Assembly: GCA_947441615.1 (NCBI GenBank)
Contig: CANEUH010000001.1
Coordinates: forward strand, 124,001 to 188,000
Direction of reading: 5' to 3'
DNA length: 64,000 bases
Source of the DNA: Bacteriovoracaceae bacterium
Lineage (GTDB): Bacteria > Bdellovibrionota > Bacteriovoracia > Bacteriovoracales > Bacteriovoracaceae
A program made the translations under genes and the position numbers. This document shows, in pieces, positions 54,917 through 63,470 of the stretch. Within the stretch, counting starts at the first letter, position 1; every line of letters begins with the position of its first letter. A model generated the notes under the pieces. That model saw nothing but the letters and a program-made list of their open reading frames with translations, was not told where the DNA came from and did not search any database.

Positions 54917-55950
54917 AAGTTTCCTCAGTTTTAAATAATGAGTTTTTAGAAACTCTTGGAGTTTTAGACTGGGGATATACCGAGGACCCAATACCGGTTT
55001 CACTTTCTCATTACGAAAACTGGGTGAATGATTCCAAACATCTTCCTCTTAATTACTTAAGTGATCATCGTAAACATTTAAGACGCGATCTTAGGAATGT
55101 GTATCCTGAATTTCAATCAGCACTCGTTTTCTTATTTTCGTATCAAGAAACAAAAAAGTGGATGATAGAAAATTCCCGCCATGAGGTAGCCGCCTACAGT
55201 TTAGGATTTCAGGGAGATGATTATCATTTCGCTTTAAAAAGTAGACTCCAATTAATCTATAAAGAATTAAGCATCAAAGACCTAGAGGTCTTTTACTCTT
55301 TAGATGCTCAGCCTATTTTAGAGAGAGATCTCGCTCATCGAGCAGGGCTTGGTTGGTTTGGAAAAAATTCCATGTTCATCAATCAAAAAGAGGGAAGTTA
55401 CTTCATTATCGGGAGTCTTCTTTTAAATCAGAAGCTCGAAATTGATTTAGGGCAAATGGATATTGATCACTGTGGTCATTGTACGTCATGTGCAGATGCG
55501 TGCCCTACTCAGGCAATTAACTTAGAGACGAGGACTTTAGAGGCGTCTAAATGTATTTCCACATTTACGATAGAAGTTTTTAAGGAAGTTAATCCTCCTG
55601 ATGGATATGAGAAATCTCGGGGTGAAATTTTTGGTTGTGACATTTGTCAGGATGTTTGTCCGTGGAACAGAAAACCTTTATCGAGAGTGACATCAATTCT
55701 AAAATTAAAAGAGAAATATTTATTTCTTAAGGATTGGCTTTATTTTTGGCCCAAAGATGCATTCAAAAGCTTTATACAAAGAGAAACCAAAAGAGGATTT
55801 AAAAAACTCCTTCTAGGAACACCCTTTGATAGACCGGGAAGGGACGGTTGGCTGAAGAATTTAAAATTTATTTCCAACCCAGCTGATCCTTTAAAAACGC
55901 GTACAGATGGGGAGTCGCTGCAGCCGGTTCATGATGAGGAAGACGCTTAG
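54913..55950 (+). CDS. queG: Epoxyqueuosine reductase
   Basis: QueG reduces epoxyqueuosine to queuosine in tRNA, using cobalamin and two [4Fe-4S] clusters. The 345-residue protein has the first cluster motif CGHCTSCADACPTQAI and the second GCDICQDVCPWN, with LDAQPILERDLA and GWFGKNSM before them. Its start overlaps the pyruvate kinase stop by four bases; its end overlaps the convergent hydrolase gene by 83 bp. queC, an earlier pathway step, is at 34.8 kb. Confidence 0.93.
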   Translation: MKVSSVLNNEFLETLGVLDWGYTEDPIPVSLSHYENWVNDSKHLPLNYLSDHRKHLRRDLRNVYPEFQSALVFLFSYQETKKWMIENSRHEVAAYSLGFQGDDYHFALKSRLQLIYKELSIKDLEVFYSLDAQPILERDLAHRAGLGWFGKNSMFINQKEGSYFIIGSLLLNQKLEIDLGQMDIDHCGHCTSCADACPTQAINLETRTLEASKCISTFTIEVFKEVNPPDGYEKSRGEIFGCDICQDVCPWNRKPLSRVTSILKLKEKYLFLKDWLYFWPKDAFKSFIQRETKRGFKKLLLGTPFDRPGRDGWLKNLKFISNPADPLKTRTDGESLQPVHDEEDA

Positions 55951-56674
55951 GTCTCTCCCACGTGACAACGTTTCCATTCCTTTCCAGAACTTCAATAAAG
56001 GCCTCGAGTCCACCTGCTCCTACAACGACATCATCCTCACCAGTAATAAGATGGATTCTTTGATTTGAGACAGTCATATTTTCTTTGGCGTTTTTAAGCC
56101 AAGAGAAGACGACTTTAGAATCTAAACAAGTCGAAACTAATTGGCGTCTAAGGGAGAGAGTTTTTTCGTAGAAGGCGGTTTCAAATAGATGCGTCGCCTG
56201 TCTCTGGCCAATTCCTATCCCAACTCCAATAGCGATTTTGGATAAATGATGGAAGGCATCTAACTCTAAAGCCTTGATTGACGTATAGGCCCCAAGAGAG
56301 TGGCCACCAAGGATGAGATGAGTCGGTGATGGGAATGCGCCCACACCGAGATGAGTTTCCATTAAGTTTTGAAGGCGCAAAAATCCCTCACTAAATAATT
56401 CATGAGCATGATCACGAAAATCTTCCCAAGAGTTAACTTCATTAAAGCTTCCAAGGTAATGTCCAGGTTGATCAAAAATTAAGCAGGGAACGCCTGCATC
56501 TACGAGTCTTGAGGCCCAATTGAGACAATCACCCTTGTGTGAAGTGTAACCATGAGTAAAAAGCGCCCATGTTGGCCTAATTTCTCTTTCTTCGAATGAA
56601 GACGGGATAAAGGCAAAGGCATTGACTTGAAACCAGGGAAGGGAAAGCTCTAGGGGGATCAGTTTGGAGGACAT
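55868..56674 (-). CDS. Alpha/beta hydrolase
   Basis: This 268-residue protein lacks a signal peptide and has the alpha/beta hydrolase pattern: FTHGYTSHKG near 39-48 (oxyanion region), the nucleophile elbow GHSLG with Ser126, an acidic residue in TGEDDVVVGAG and a late His in LPHHEPAAA. The likely role is esterase or lipase-like activity. It is convergent with queG with an unusually long overlap of 83 bp; the next feature upstream of its start is tRNA-Phe. Confidence 0.85.
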   Translation of the reverse strand: MSSKLIPLELSLPWFQVNAFAFIPSSFEEREIRPTWALFTHGYTSHKGDCLNWASRLVDAGVPCLIFDQPGHYLGSFNEVNSWEDFRDHAHELFSEGFLRLQNLMETHLGVGAFPSPTHLILGGHSLGAYTSIKALELDAFHHLSKIAIGVGIGIGQRQATHLFETAFYEKTLSLRRQLVSTCLDSKVVFSWLKNAKENMTVSNQRIHLITGEDDVVVGAGGLEAFIEVLERNGNVVTWERPKRLPHHEPAAATPHLYAFLKDQLGWK

Positions 56675-56797
56675 TTAATTCACCTTGACTCGATTAGTCA
56701 CGACAGTTTTTTCTGACAATATCCGTTGACGGAATTTCTACAAAACATTAACTTAGAGTTCTCTTTTTTAGAAGATGAATACTTTGATTTCCGATAT

Positions 56798-56873
56798 GCC
56801 CAGTTAGCTCAGTCGGTAGAGCAAAGGACTGAAAATCCTTGTGTCCGTGGTTCGATTCCGCGACTGGGCACCA
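56798..56873 (+). tRNA. tRNA-Phe (anticodon GAA)
   Basis: A complete cloverleaf: acceptor GCCCAGT/ACTGGGC, D-arm GCTC/GAGC, anticodon loop CTGAAAA with GAA (Phe), T-arm GTGG/CCGC around TTCGATT, and an encoded CCA. Its 3' end and terminator start are duplicated at 63404-63423, which marks it as the target of an island. Confidence 0.95.
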
Positions 56874-56885
56874 AAAAAAAGCCTC
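56866..56885. repeat. Left direct repeat of the tRNA-Phe island (attL-like)
   Basis: The 20 bases gggcaccaaaaaaaagcctc, covering the last 8 bases of tRNA-Phe and the start of its terminator, recur exactly at 63404-63423. Confidence 0.75.
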
Positions 56886-56906
56886 CAGAAATGGGGGCTT
56901 TTTTAT
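56874..56906 (+). terminator. Terminator behind tRNA-Phe
   Basis: An A-run and GCCTCC (56881-56886) pair with GGGGGC and a T-run (56893-56904), with one G-T pair. It ends the tRNA-Phe transcript in the island-bearing arrangement. Confidence 0.7.
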
Positions 56907-57107
56907 TTCTACTAAATTCTTTTGAAAGCAATTAATTAAAATACTTAACTGTCTGTGCAGTCATTAAGAATAGTCTTTCACGAAATTTCAGTATATTTCA
57001 TGAGGGTGCTACAAAAATGCTACACGCTTTTGAGCAACTGTCTGAAGGTATTTTCCCCCCTATAAACATTGTCGTCGAACCAAACGAACACAAAAGTTAG
57101 GTTTTTG

Positions 57108-57341
57108 ATGAACGCATTATTTTCTTGGATTTCTGGCCTTATTCAGACGGTTATCACCGCCACCTTGATCGGTTCGGGAGTCCGGTTCTTGGCCGGAGAA
57201 ATCCTCTTGGCAGCATTAAAGAAGGCTTCCCAAGGCTCCAGCAAACTTTCCAGTTTCACAGAACGCATGACAGGCACAACCTTATTTAAAGGAGGCCCTT
57301 GTCCATTCCCATTGGATTTAGTTGTAAATCCTTTTTCAAAA
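57108..57341 (+). other. Membrane-segment ORF fused in frame to the valS remnant
   Basis: The ATG at 57108 opens a frame whose first 78 codons (about) do not resemble ValS. They encode a hydrophobic segment ([20 protein letters not shown] and on) and a polar Lys/Ser-rich piece with [10 protein letters not shown]. The frame then runs straight into ValS sequence at about 57342. It may be the start of a small membrane protein truncated by the fusion. I do not recognise the family. Confidence 0.35.
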
Positions 57342-58784
57342 ACTTTTGCTGAGGTCGAGCATGAAGACGTAAAGGGTTTTTTCTATCACGTTAAGTATAA
57401 AGTCAAAGAAGACCCGAATATCGAACTTATCGTCGCGACCACTCGACCTGAGACCATGTTTGCGGATACGGCCGTTGCCGTAAATCCTAATGACGAGCGC
57501 ATTAAGAACCTCATTGGGAAGACCGCCATCGTGCCTATCTGTAATCGCGAAGTACCAATCATTGGAGATGAGCACGTTGATATTGAGAAAGAAAAAGGCT
57601 TTGATAAATTCTACCCTAATACGACTCTTATCACGGGCTTTGATATCATCTTCTTCTGGGGTGTCCGGATGATGATGATGGGGATGAAAGTTACCGGGAA
57701 AGCTCCATTCAAGCACACCTACATTCATGACATCGTTCGTGATAAACAAGGGCGCAAGATGAGTAAGTCCCTTGGAGATAGAATTGATCCCCTCGATATG
57801 ATTTCTCAATATGACGCTGATGCCATGAGATTTACTCTGGCCGCGGGCCGAGGGTATAATCGAGACTTTAATCTTGATCCTGAGAGAATCGAGGGCTATA
57901 GAAATTTCGTCAAAAAACTCTGGAATGCCTTCCGCTTTGTTTATCCCTTTCTCGTTAAATCAAAAGATGAACTCCCAGTAAAATCCGAGTGACATCTTCA
58001 CGATAAATGGATTCTCGCTTAGCTCAATACAGTTGCTAAGCAAATGAACAAGGTCTATCGCTTCGATGATGCAAGTGCCGCCATCTATTCCTTTGTGTAT
58101 GATAAATTTTGCTCATGGTACATTGAGCTCTCGAAAAATATCCTCTATGGTGAAGACGAGAAAGCAAAAATCATCAGAGCGACAATGCTGAAATACTGCT
58201 TTAGAAGAATTGTGACTCTTCTTCATCCAATCATTCCATTTATCACAGAAGAGATCTGGTCTAAACTCGAAACAGATAGATCAAAGCTTTTGGCCTTTCA
58301 GGAGTACGTCGAATTTGACCCTGCACTTGAGAACGACAAAGGAGGAGAGCTCATGAATAAGTTTATCGACATCACAACAGGTGTAATAAACATCCGCTCT
58401 TCGGTGAATATGAAGCCGAAGGATGAGATCGATGTGAAACTTTTCACCGATTACAAGAAACTCGCTAAATTCGTCTTCGACACTCGTCACTTCTTTGAGA
58501 ATCTCGCCAACGATCGTCCGAAGAAATCGGCTTCCCTTGCGACAACTCACACGGAAATCTTCATCCCCCTTGAAGGTCTCATTGACATCAACGAACAAGT
58601 GAATCGGATTAAGAATGAAATGGAGAAGACTCAAAACGAATACAAGAAAGTTGAGTCTAAACTGAACAATCAAAATTTTATGAATAATGCTCCCGAAGAA
58701 GTAAGAGCGGAAGTTCAGGAAAAAGCGAGGATGTTTCAGGAAAAGTTGCAGTCCATGCAGCAGATCTTAGAAAGCTTTATGTAA
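57342..58784 (+). pseudogene. valS: Decayed valyl-tRNA synthetase (valS) copy
   Basis: Three pieces of ValS appear in one frame. 57342-57600 is editing-domain sequence ([26 protein letters not shown]). Right after it, with some 220-240 codons missing, come [16 protein letters not shown] and the KMSKS loop. From 58044 the anticodon-binding and C-terminal coiled-coil parts follow to 58784. The N-terminal half with the HIGH motif is absent. TGA at 57990-57992 and TAG at 58020-58022 interrupt the frame in a place where ValS-like sequence (DKWILA, LNTVAKQ) continues. It cannot make a working synthetase; the functional gene must be elsewhere. Confidence 0.85.
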
Positions 58785-58791
58785 AAAAATG

Positions 58792-58807
58792 GCCTACGAG
58801 AGTAGGC
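58792..58807. terminator. Hairpin after the valS remnant
   Basis: GCCTAC (58792-58797) and GTAGGC (58802-58807) pair around GAGA just after the valS stop. The A-run lies upstream, so it is weak as a plus-strand terminator. Confidence 0.4.
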
Positions 58808-59496
58808 TAAATCATCTTAATTAACAGTTTTAGAATTAATGGTCACTCTGTTCAAATTGATTCCAACTAACCACCATTGAACCGGCGAACATATGCAATT
58901 GTTAGGCAAAAATAAATTCTCAAGCACTATGCAAAATAATTGGACTAATGTGAATGGGCATCGTGGGACCTCATTCTCTGAATTCGGTCGACTGCTTGAT
59001 AACGGTATGTTGGCAAGATACGAAGTAACACCTTAAAAATACACAAATGCAAGCGTTGCCAGAAAGATCGTATCGCTATGCCTTGTGGTCCAATCAATTC
59101 CCAACCACTTGGTAGTGGAGGTATTAAGAAACTATTCTTGTAATTAGAATCAAGAGATTTAAGGACCCATCCTTAAAAATTCTATCTAAGGATCGGTCAA
59201 TAAAGTGATCTAGAATTAATTCTTCAAGACATCAGATTAGAAATGCTGGGAGAAGATAAGACAAAGATCACCACTAATTAAGATATGGCCTATTATTTTT
59301 ACCCTATGAGGGATACTTAGACCGAAAAAGTTAGATTACCAAATGGACCAATTAGGGGCTGCTACATTCCTTCTATAGGAGGTACCAAAAAATTGAGGCA
59401 TCATCGAACTCAATTTTATTAATGTAACTAACTGTAATGTCTAACAGAAGGAAAATAATATTTATAAAAGTCACCCTTAGTCCGATACTTGATTCT
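58808..59496. other. Non-coding, fragmentary stretch of the island
   Basis: No convincing complete gene. An ORF of 47 codons at 58893-59036 (MQLLGKNKFSS, ending LLDNGMLARYEVTP) could be a fragment. Two short segments in different frames around 59083-59145 and 59315-59390 share a motif of the form PxGPI, then PSxGGxKKL or similar, suggesting remnants of a duplicated domain. A hairpin AAAATTGAG/CTCAATTTT lies at 59389-59417. Confidence 0.4.
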
Positions 59497-60300
59497 ATGA
59501 AAACACAAATCCAGAAGACACACCTAGTTCTAACCTTAACTCTAACCCTGGGGGCAGCGTCAGCCTTAGCTCAGAACATGAATGACCTCTATAAACTTTC
59601 CCGCTTTAATGGATCAAAGGAGGTTAAGAATACAATCGTCATTACCAAGCCGGGTACATATGACTTTAAAAATGTGCTACATATCTGGAATGGCAGAAAT
59701 CATGACTGTGATGCTGGCAAAGAAAATGGACCACAAATTCTCAGAATAGAAGCTTCGAACGTCATAATTAAAAATTTCGCTTACGTGGGAGATGGGAAAA
59801 CGCATGGATCAAGTGGATTAGGAGATCCTATCCACATTGCTTCTTGTGGACGTGGGCAAGGTAACACATGCGGCAGTAATGGGCCAAAGAATGTAACTCT
59901 TGATCGAATATATGGCCATGCCTGCGAGGATATGATCACCATTGGTACACCTGGTACAAAAAACGTTGCAATTCAAAATTCAACACTTATCCCTGTGCCA
60001 AATAGAGGGAAGTGGGATAAGACGATACAAATTAACTTTGGTACTGATCATAAAATTCTTAATAATAAATTTATTGGGGGACTTCGTTGTGTAAGGCTTA
60101 AACCCAATACCAGTGCGCAGATAAATGGGAATTCATTTTCTGGTTGTAAATACGGCGTTTTAATGAGTACTAAAGACTCAGATATAGCCCCAATGAAGGA
60201 TGGACCTTCAACTGCTTTCCTTGGCAGTAACTCAGGTGGACCAGTAAGGTGCAAAGACGGTGGATCTATTGGATCTTCTGGAAAACAAGTGTGTAAATAA
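59497..60300 (+). CDS. Secreted beta-helix protein, pectate-lyase-like (PL3 type suspected)
   Basis: The ATG at 59497 gives 267 residues with a signal peptide (about 1-26, ending ASALAQ). The mature part is a right-handed beta-helix candidate: repeats rich in Asn/Gly with NVIIKNFAYVGDG, then DRIYGHACEDMITIG, and NKFIGGLRCVRLKP. Several Cys residues may form disulfides. The pattern of successive NxxI segments and CEDM is like class III pectate lyases, but catalytic residues were not confirmed. It could act on a polysaccharide of a host, prey or biofilm. It is the only intact-looking secreted enzyme of the island. Confidence 0.65.
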   Translation: MKTQIQKTHLVLTLTLTLGAASALAQNMNDLYKLSRFNGSKEVKNTIVITKPGTYDFKNVLHIWNGRNHDCDAGKENGPQILRIEASNVIIKNFAYVGDGKTHGSSGLGDPIHIASCGRGQGNTCGSNGPKNVTLDRIYGHACEDMITIGTPGTKNVAIQNSTLIPVPNRGKWDKTIQINFGTDHKILNNKFIGGLRCVRLKPNTSAQINGNSFSGCKYGVLMSTKDSDIAPMKDGPSTAFLGSNSGGPVRCKDGGSIGSSGKQVCK

Positions 60301-60633
60301 GTAGTTTTTAGATTTTTAAATCTAGGTTCTAGACCTAAATAAAAATCTTACATAAACTCAACATCTGGTTCCTATCTTCGAACAGGAACCAGATTGATTA
60401 TAAAGTTGTAAAATTTGGGGTAGAATTTTCTCTGTTACTTACCTCTAATCGTCCAGGTCATTTCCGCATCTTCCTGAATCGTTTATTTGAAGAAATTATT
60501 CATGTATTGCTTCGTTAATTTTTTTGCAAGTCTCATTTTATTGTGGGTAAACAAACTTATTCAAAATTTTGGAAGAGTTAATCAGAGTGAGCTTTAGGAC
60601 GACTTCTTTTTTGCATTCTTAGTAACGTATTTC
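60301..60633. other. Intergenic stretch with a strong hairpin
   Basis: No gene is seen. ATCTGGTTCCT (60363-60373) and AGGAACCAGAT (60384-60394) form a perfect 11-bp stem with a 10-base loop, about 65 bp after the beta-helix gene. It probably ends or stabilises that transcript. The rest is AT-rich and featureless. Confidence 0.5.
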
Positions 60634-61128
60634 TTACTTAAGCCAATTAATAAGTAATTCCAGTTTTTGTTTCTTTTGGTCTAAGCTATCCCGAACATTG
60701 CTTAAAATATCTGGGTCCTCAGTTTCACTCGCTCCTCTTGCTTGAATCTCAGCTAAATATTCTTCTTCCCATCTAATTTCGTCCTCTAGCGATACCAACA
60801 AACTTTTTTTCTCGTCAGTTGTCATATTCTTAAGTCGAATTTCAAACTCTTCGATAGGTAATTCAATTTCTGAATCTTTTTTCTCTTCTATCTCATCTAT
60901 ATCATCGACTTTATTAGCAGGCATTCTTTGGAGTTGGTCCCGCGCCAGCATCGTTGCCATAGCTTCTTGAAATTTTTCATCTTTTAATATTCTTTGCTGT
61001 TTTTTACTAATCAAGAAAGTCTCTTTAGGCCCATGCTCCTTTTGAGTAAATATATCACTGATATCACTACCTTTATGGTAGATGCCCAGTGTGAACCCCA
61101 GGATTAAAAGAAGAGTATTTTTAAACAT
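60634..61128 (-). CDS. Membrane-anchored charged helical protein
   Basis: The ATG at 61128 gives 164 residues with an N-terminal hydrophobic segment (FKNTLLLILGFTLGIY) that could be a membrane anchor or an uncleaved signal. The remainder is strongly charged and helical, with Glu/Lys-rich coiled-coil-like sequence (about 105-160). No good ribosome site is visible. A start at 61167 is possible. No family is recognised. Confidence 0.55.
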   Translation of the reverse strand: MFKNTLLLILGFTLGIYHKGSDISDIFTQKEHGPKETFLISKKQQRILKDEKFQEAMATMLARDQLQRMPANKVDDIDEIEEKKDSEIELPIEEFEIRLKNMTTDEKKSLLVSLEDEIRWEEEYLAEIQARGASETEDPDILSNVRDSLDQKKQKLELLINWLK

Positions 61129-61588
61129 TATATAAAAGACCTCAAAATCTATTCGGTTTAGATACATCTAGAATTTAGTCTATTTCCTCAAAATCTCATA
61201 ATTTTATAGAAATACATATTGAACCGACTGAACTTGAGTCTGATTTGATTGAAAGGATGTGGCAGAAATAAAATCCCATAGCTCCCTTTCATCTTTACTT
61301 TTTGGTGAACGAAGTATCGGAAATATTAAACTAGATTTGAAAATTTGGAATATAAGATAGCTTTCTTTAAAGCCGTTGATATCACTCGATTCGTTTTCTT
61401 GGATATTTTATTACTCTTTAATTTTTATGATGAATGCCTTAACTATAAAGATAGAGTGTAGCTTGTATTGCCAGAAAAACTTGGCAAAGAAGATCTATAA
61501 GAATTGGACAAAGAAGGGAATTTATAAAAATAAGAATAAACTACGCTACATGATATAAAATTCAACCTCCACGGGCCAGGAGCCAAGT
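61129..61588. other. AT-rich stretch without a supported gene
   Basis: A 60-codon frame at 61376-61558 is AT-rich, hydrophobic then Lys-rich, and lacks a ribosome site; I do not accept it as a gene. A short open fragment before 61272 (ending LIERMWQK) could be protein debris. Nothing else was recognised. Confidence 0.4.
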
Positions 61589-62517
61589 GTGAAGTATTTT
61601 TTTATTACAATATATTCAGTTTTTTTCATATCTAGTAGCTTTGCTAGTAACCTCAATAGCTTAAACTCTTGTCCATGCGGATATGGCGAGCCAGAATTTG
61701 ATCCAGCTGGGAAGGTAAATACGTATCAGTCAGGAAAACCGCCTATACACCTAGGGTTCGTAAAGGACAGAGTGGCATCTATGATGCTTTTAAAGGTGCT
61801 TCAGGACTATAAGGATGGAATCATCTCCTAAAGGCCATGGACTTATCAAATACGATTAACAAAGGGGCCACTTCGGGTGCTGCTGGAAATAGTACAACAA
61901 AAAGTCCATTCGGAAACATCAGACCAATTAAAATGAAAGATAGTAAAGTTGTTCCCGCGGCGAAACTCTTTTTTAGAAGCGCTATAGGAGAAGTTGATAT
62001 TCACGATGTTGGCCCTCCTTAGTATTTCAGCAACAGTCGTACTGACATCATCCATGTTGATATTTGTGTAAAGCTAGCAGTAGCAGTACCTAAGACAAGT
62101 GCCGATCATAAAGCAAATTCAATCGTAAGAAGTCATCCATTAGTGAATACCCGAAAAGGCTCAAGCGGATAGGTCCTATCTTGCAGGCTTAAAAAAGATA
62201 ACTAGGAGAAATATTGTATATGTGACGAAAGAACTGCTTTTGAAGTGAATTCTGACTGCTACTGCAAACATTATCTTATGGATAAAAAATGCAGCAATCC
62301 TTGTAATGAGGAAGAAAGTAATTGCAGTGGTACCAACGACTTTAGCAGTCCTATTGACTTTGTTCTTACACGAGATGGAGTTTGTTTCGATCCAAAAACT
62401 ACTGATTAAGGAAATACTCCAATTGGAGAAGAAGGGGATAATTCATCCGGTGATAATTCTGGTACTAGACCTATCGAACCTAACTTGATTGATAGCCAAA
62501 ATGATGGAATGATTTGA
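61589..62517 (+). pseudogene. Decayed secreted Cys-rich protein gene
   Basis: A frame at 61589 gives a signal peptide (FITIYSVFFISSSFAS) and a CPCGYGEPEFDPAG segment before ending at 61831. A different frame then continues coherently from about 61777 to TGA 62515-62517. It includes GIYDAFKGASGL, KSPFGNIRPIKM, and a Cys-rich part with YCICDERTAF and SDCYCKHY. It is broken by stops at 61810 (TAA), 62020 (TAG), 62170 (TAG), 62203 (TAG) and 62407 (TAA). The long coherent reading through several stops in one frame supports a gene in decay with at least one frameshift. Confidence 0.55.
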
Positions 62518-62536
62518 CACTTTTGAACATAAAATA

Positions 62537-62564
62537 ATACCAGCGATTTCAAAGTCGTTGGTAT
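62537..62564. terminator. Hairpin after the decayed Cys-rich gene
   Basis: ATACCAGCGA (62537-62546) pairs with TCGTTGGTAT (62555-62564) with one G-T pair, shortly after the last stop. No U-tract follows. Confidence 0.4.
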
Positions 62565-62801
62565 CAAACTTCACGAACAAGTCTCATATAGACCTGGTAA
62601 CCACGAAGATTGCCTTTATATCAGTTTCTGCTGCCAAAAGAGACTAATCGCTAATTAGCTTAACTTCGATTTCTAAAGACTCCAGGGATTTTGATCTCAG
62701 TGATTTGACAAAGGAAGCATATTTTTCGGAAACAAGAAGTTTTAATCTTCAGGTACAAGAAAATAACCTTTAAATAAACAAAATATTGGAATTAAGTAAT
62801 T

Positions 62802-63251
62802 CTATGATCCGTTAGTGGGAGAACTTACTCTTTCCACGAAACTATTATAGGCTTCGTTCAACTCTGGAAAGTAATCATTCCTCCTGAAATAAATCTTTTT
62901 CAGTGCTCCAAGTTCTGCTTCATTTAAAGTCATTGTAAGTTTATAAATAGGACCAGATATCCTATGTGATAGATATATTCCGCCTAGAAGAATCGCTATA
63001 AATGCAACAAATGAAGCGGTCAAAAAGATTTTAAACATGAGAACTTTTTGCTCTTCTAAATAATCAAAAAATATATGACCCTCAGTAATTCCAGATGACT
63101 TTGCGATGGTGGCCAATTCATTGAAAAAGCTCCAGTTAGCTACAGCAAAAATGAATAGCACTAAAACAAGAAGAAAACAGAACCAGGAAATTATCGAGAA
63201 TTGAAACTTTGGGTTCATTAAATAATGTTTTCTACCAATCCTTTTTCCCAT
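62802..63251 (-). CDS. Two-helix membrane protein with a HAMP-like segment
   Basis: The 149-residue protein has two membrane helices (about 17-40 and 75-97) with a short periplasmic loop between. The segment after helix two, HRISGPIYKLTMTL, has the HAMP-type start (xxxISGPIxxL). It ends about 50 residues after that, with no kinase or methyl-accepting domain. Such stand-alone HAMP membrane proteins are common in related genomes and may regulate a partner. GAGAAGG precedes the ATG. Confidence 0.7.
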   Translation of the reverse strand: MGKRIGRKHYLMNPKFQFSIISWFCFLLVLVLFIFAVANWSFFNELATIAKSSGITEGHIFFDYLEEQKVLMFKIFLTASFVAFIAILLGGIYLSHRISGPIYKLTMTLNEAELGALKKIYFRRNDYFPELNEAYNSFVERVSSPTNGS

Positions 63252-63357
63252 TGAAACACCTTCTCAATCGAATTTAATATTTTTTAACTCATCGACAAGT
63301 TGTAAATATTTATTTAGTTATTTTTTACTAATCGACATTACAACGAGTGGCAGACAA

Positions 63358-63399
63358 ATCCGCTCTTCTGTGAAAATGAAACCAAAGGATGAGATCGAT
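63358..63399 (+). pseudogene. Second, short valS fragment at the right border
   Basis: These 42 bases differ from 58392-58433 of the valS remnant at only four positions and encode the same SSVxMKPKDEID. The copy is too diverged for a recent exact duplication and is cut off just before the right direct repeat. Confidence 0.75.
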
Positions 63400-63403
63400 A
63401 AAC

Positions 63404-63423
63404 GGGCACCAAAAAAAAGCCTC
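63404..63423. repeat. Right direct repeat of the tRNA-Phe island (attR-like)
   Basis: Exact copy of 56866-56885, including the tRNA-Phe 3' end (GGGCACCA). Sequence beyond it continues as the chromosomal terminator. Confidence 0.75.
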
Positions 63424-63448
63424 TGTTTAACCCACAGAGGCTTTTTTT
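63412..63448. terminator. Bidirectional terminator at the island border
   Basis: GCCTCTGT (63419-63426) and ACAGAGGC (63434-63441) form a perfect stem, flanked by an A-run on the left and a T-run on the right. It would end hsp20 on the minus strand and was probably the original tRNA-Phe terminator. Confidence 0.85.
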
Positions 63449-63470
63449 ATTTATCTGTTTTTATTTTCTT

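Noticed and set aside
56726-56935. 69-residue frame across tRNA-Phe
   Set aside because: It reads through the tRNA gene and terminator; not a protein gene.
57008-57027. TGCTACA direct repeat (gTGCTACAaaaaTGCTACAc) as an integrase arm site
   Set aside because: Only two 7-bp copies, no integrase gene; too little to call.
57017-57100. 27-codon ORF (MLHAFEQLSEG...) between tRNA-Phe and the valS remnant
   Set aside because: Too short, no ribosome site and no recognisable similarity.
61376-61558. 60-residue ORF in the island
   Set aside because: AT-rich, no ribosome site, unusual composition; likely chance.
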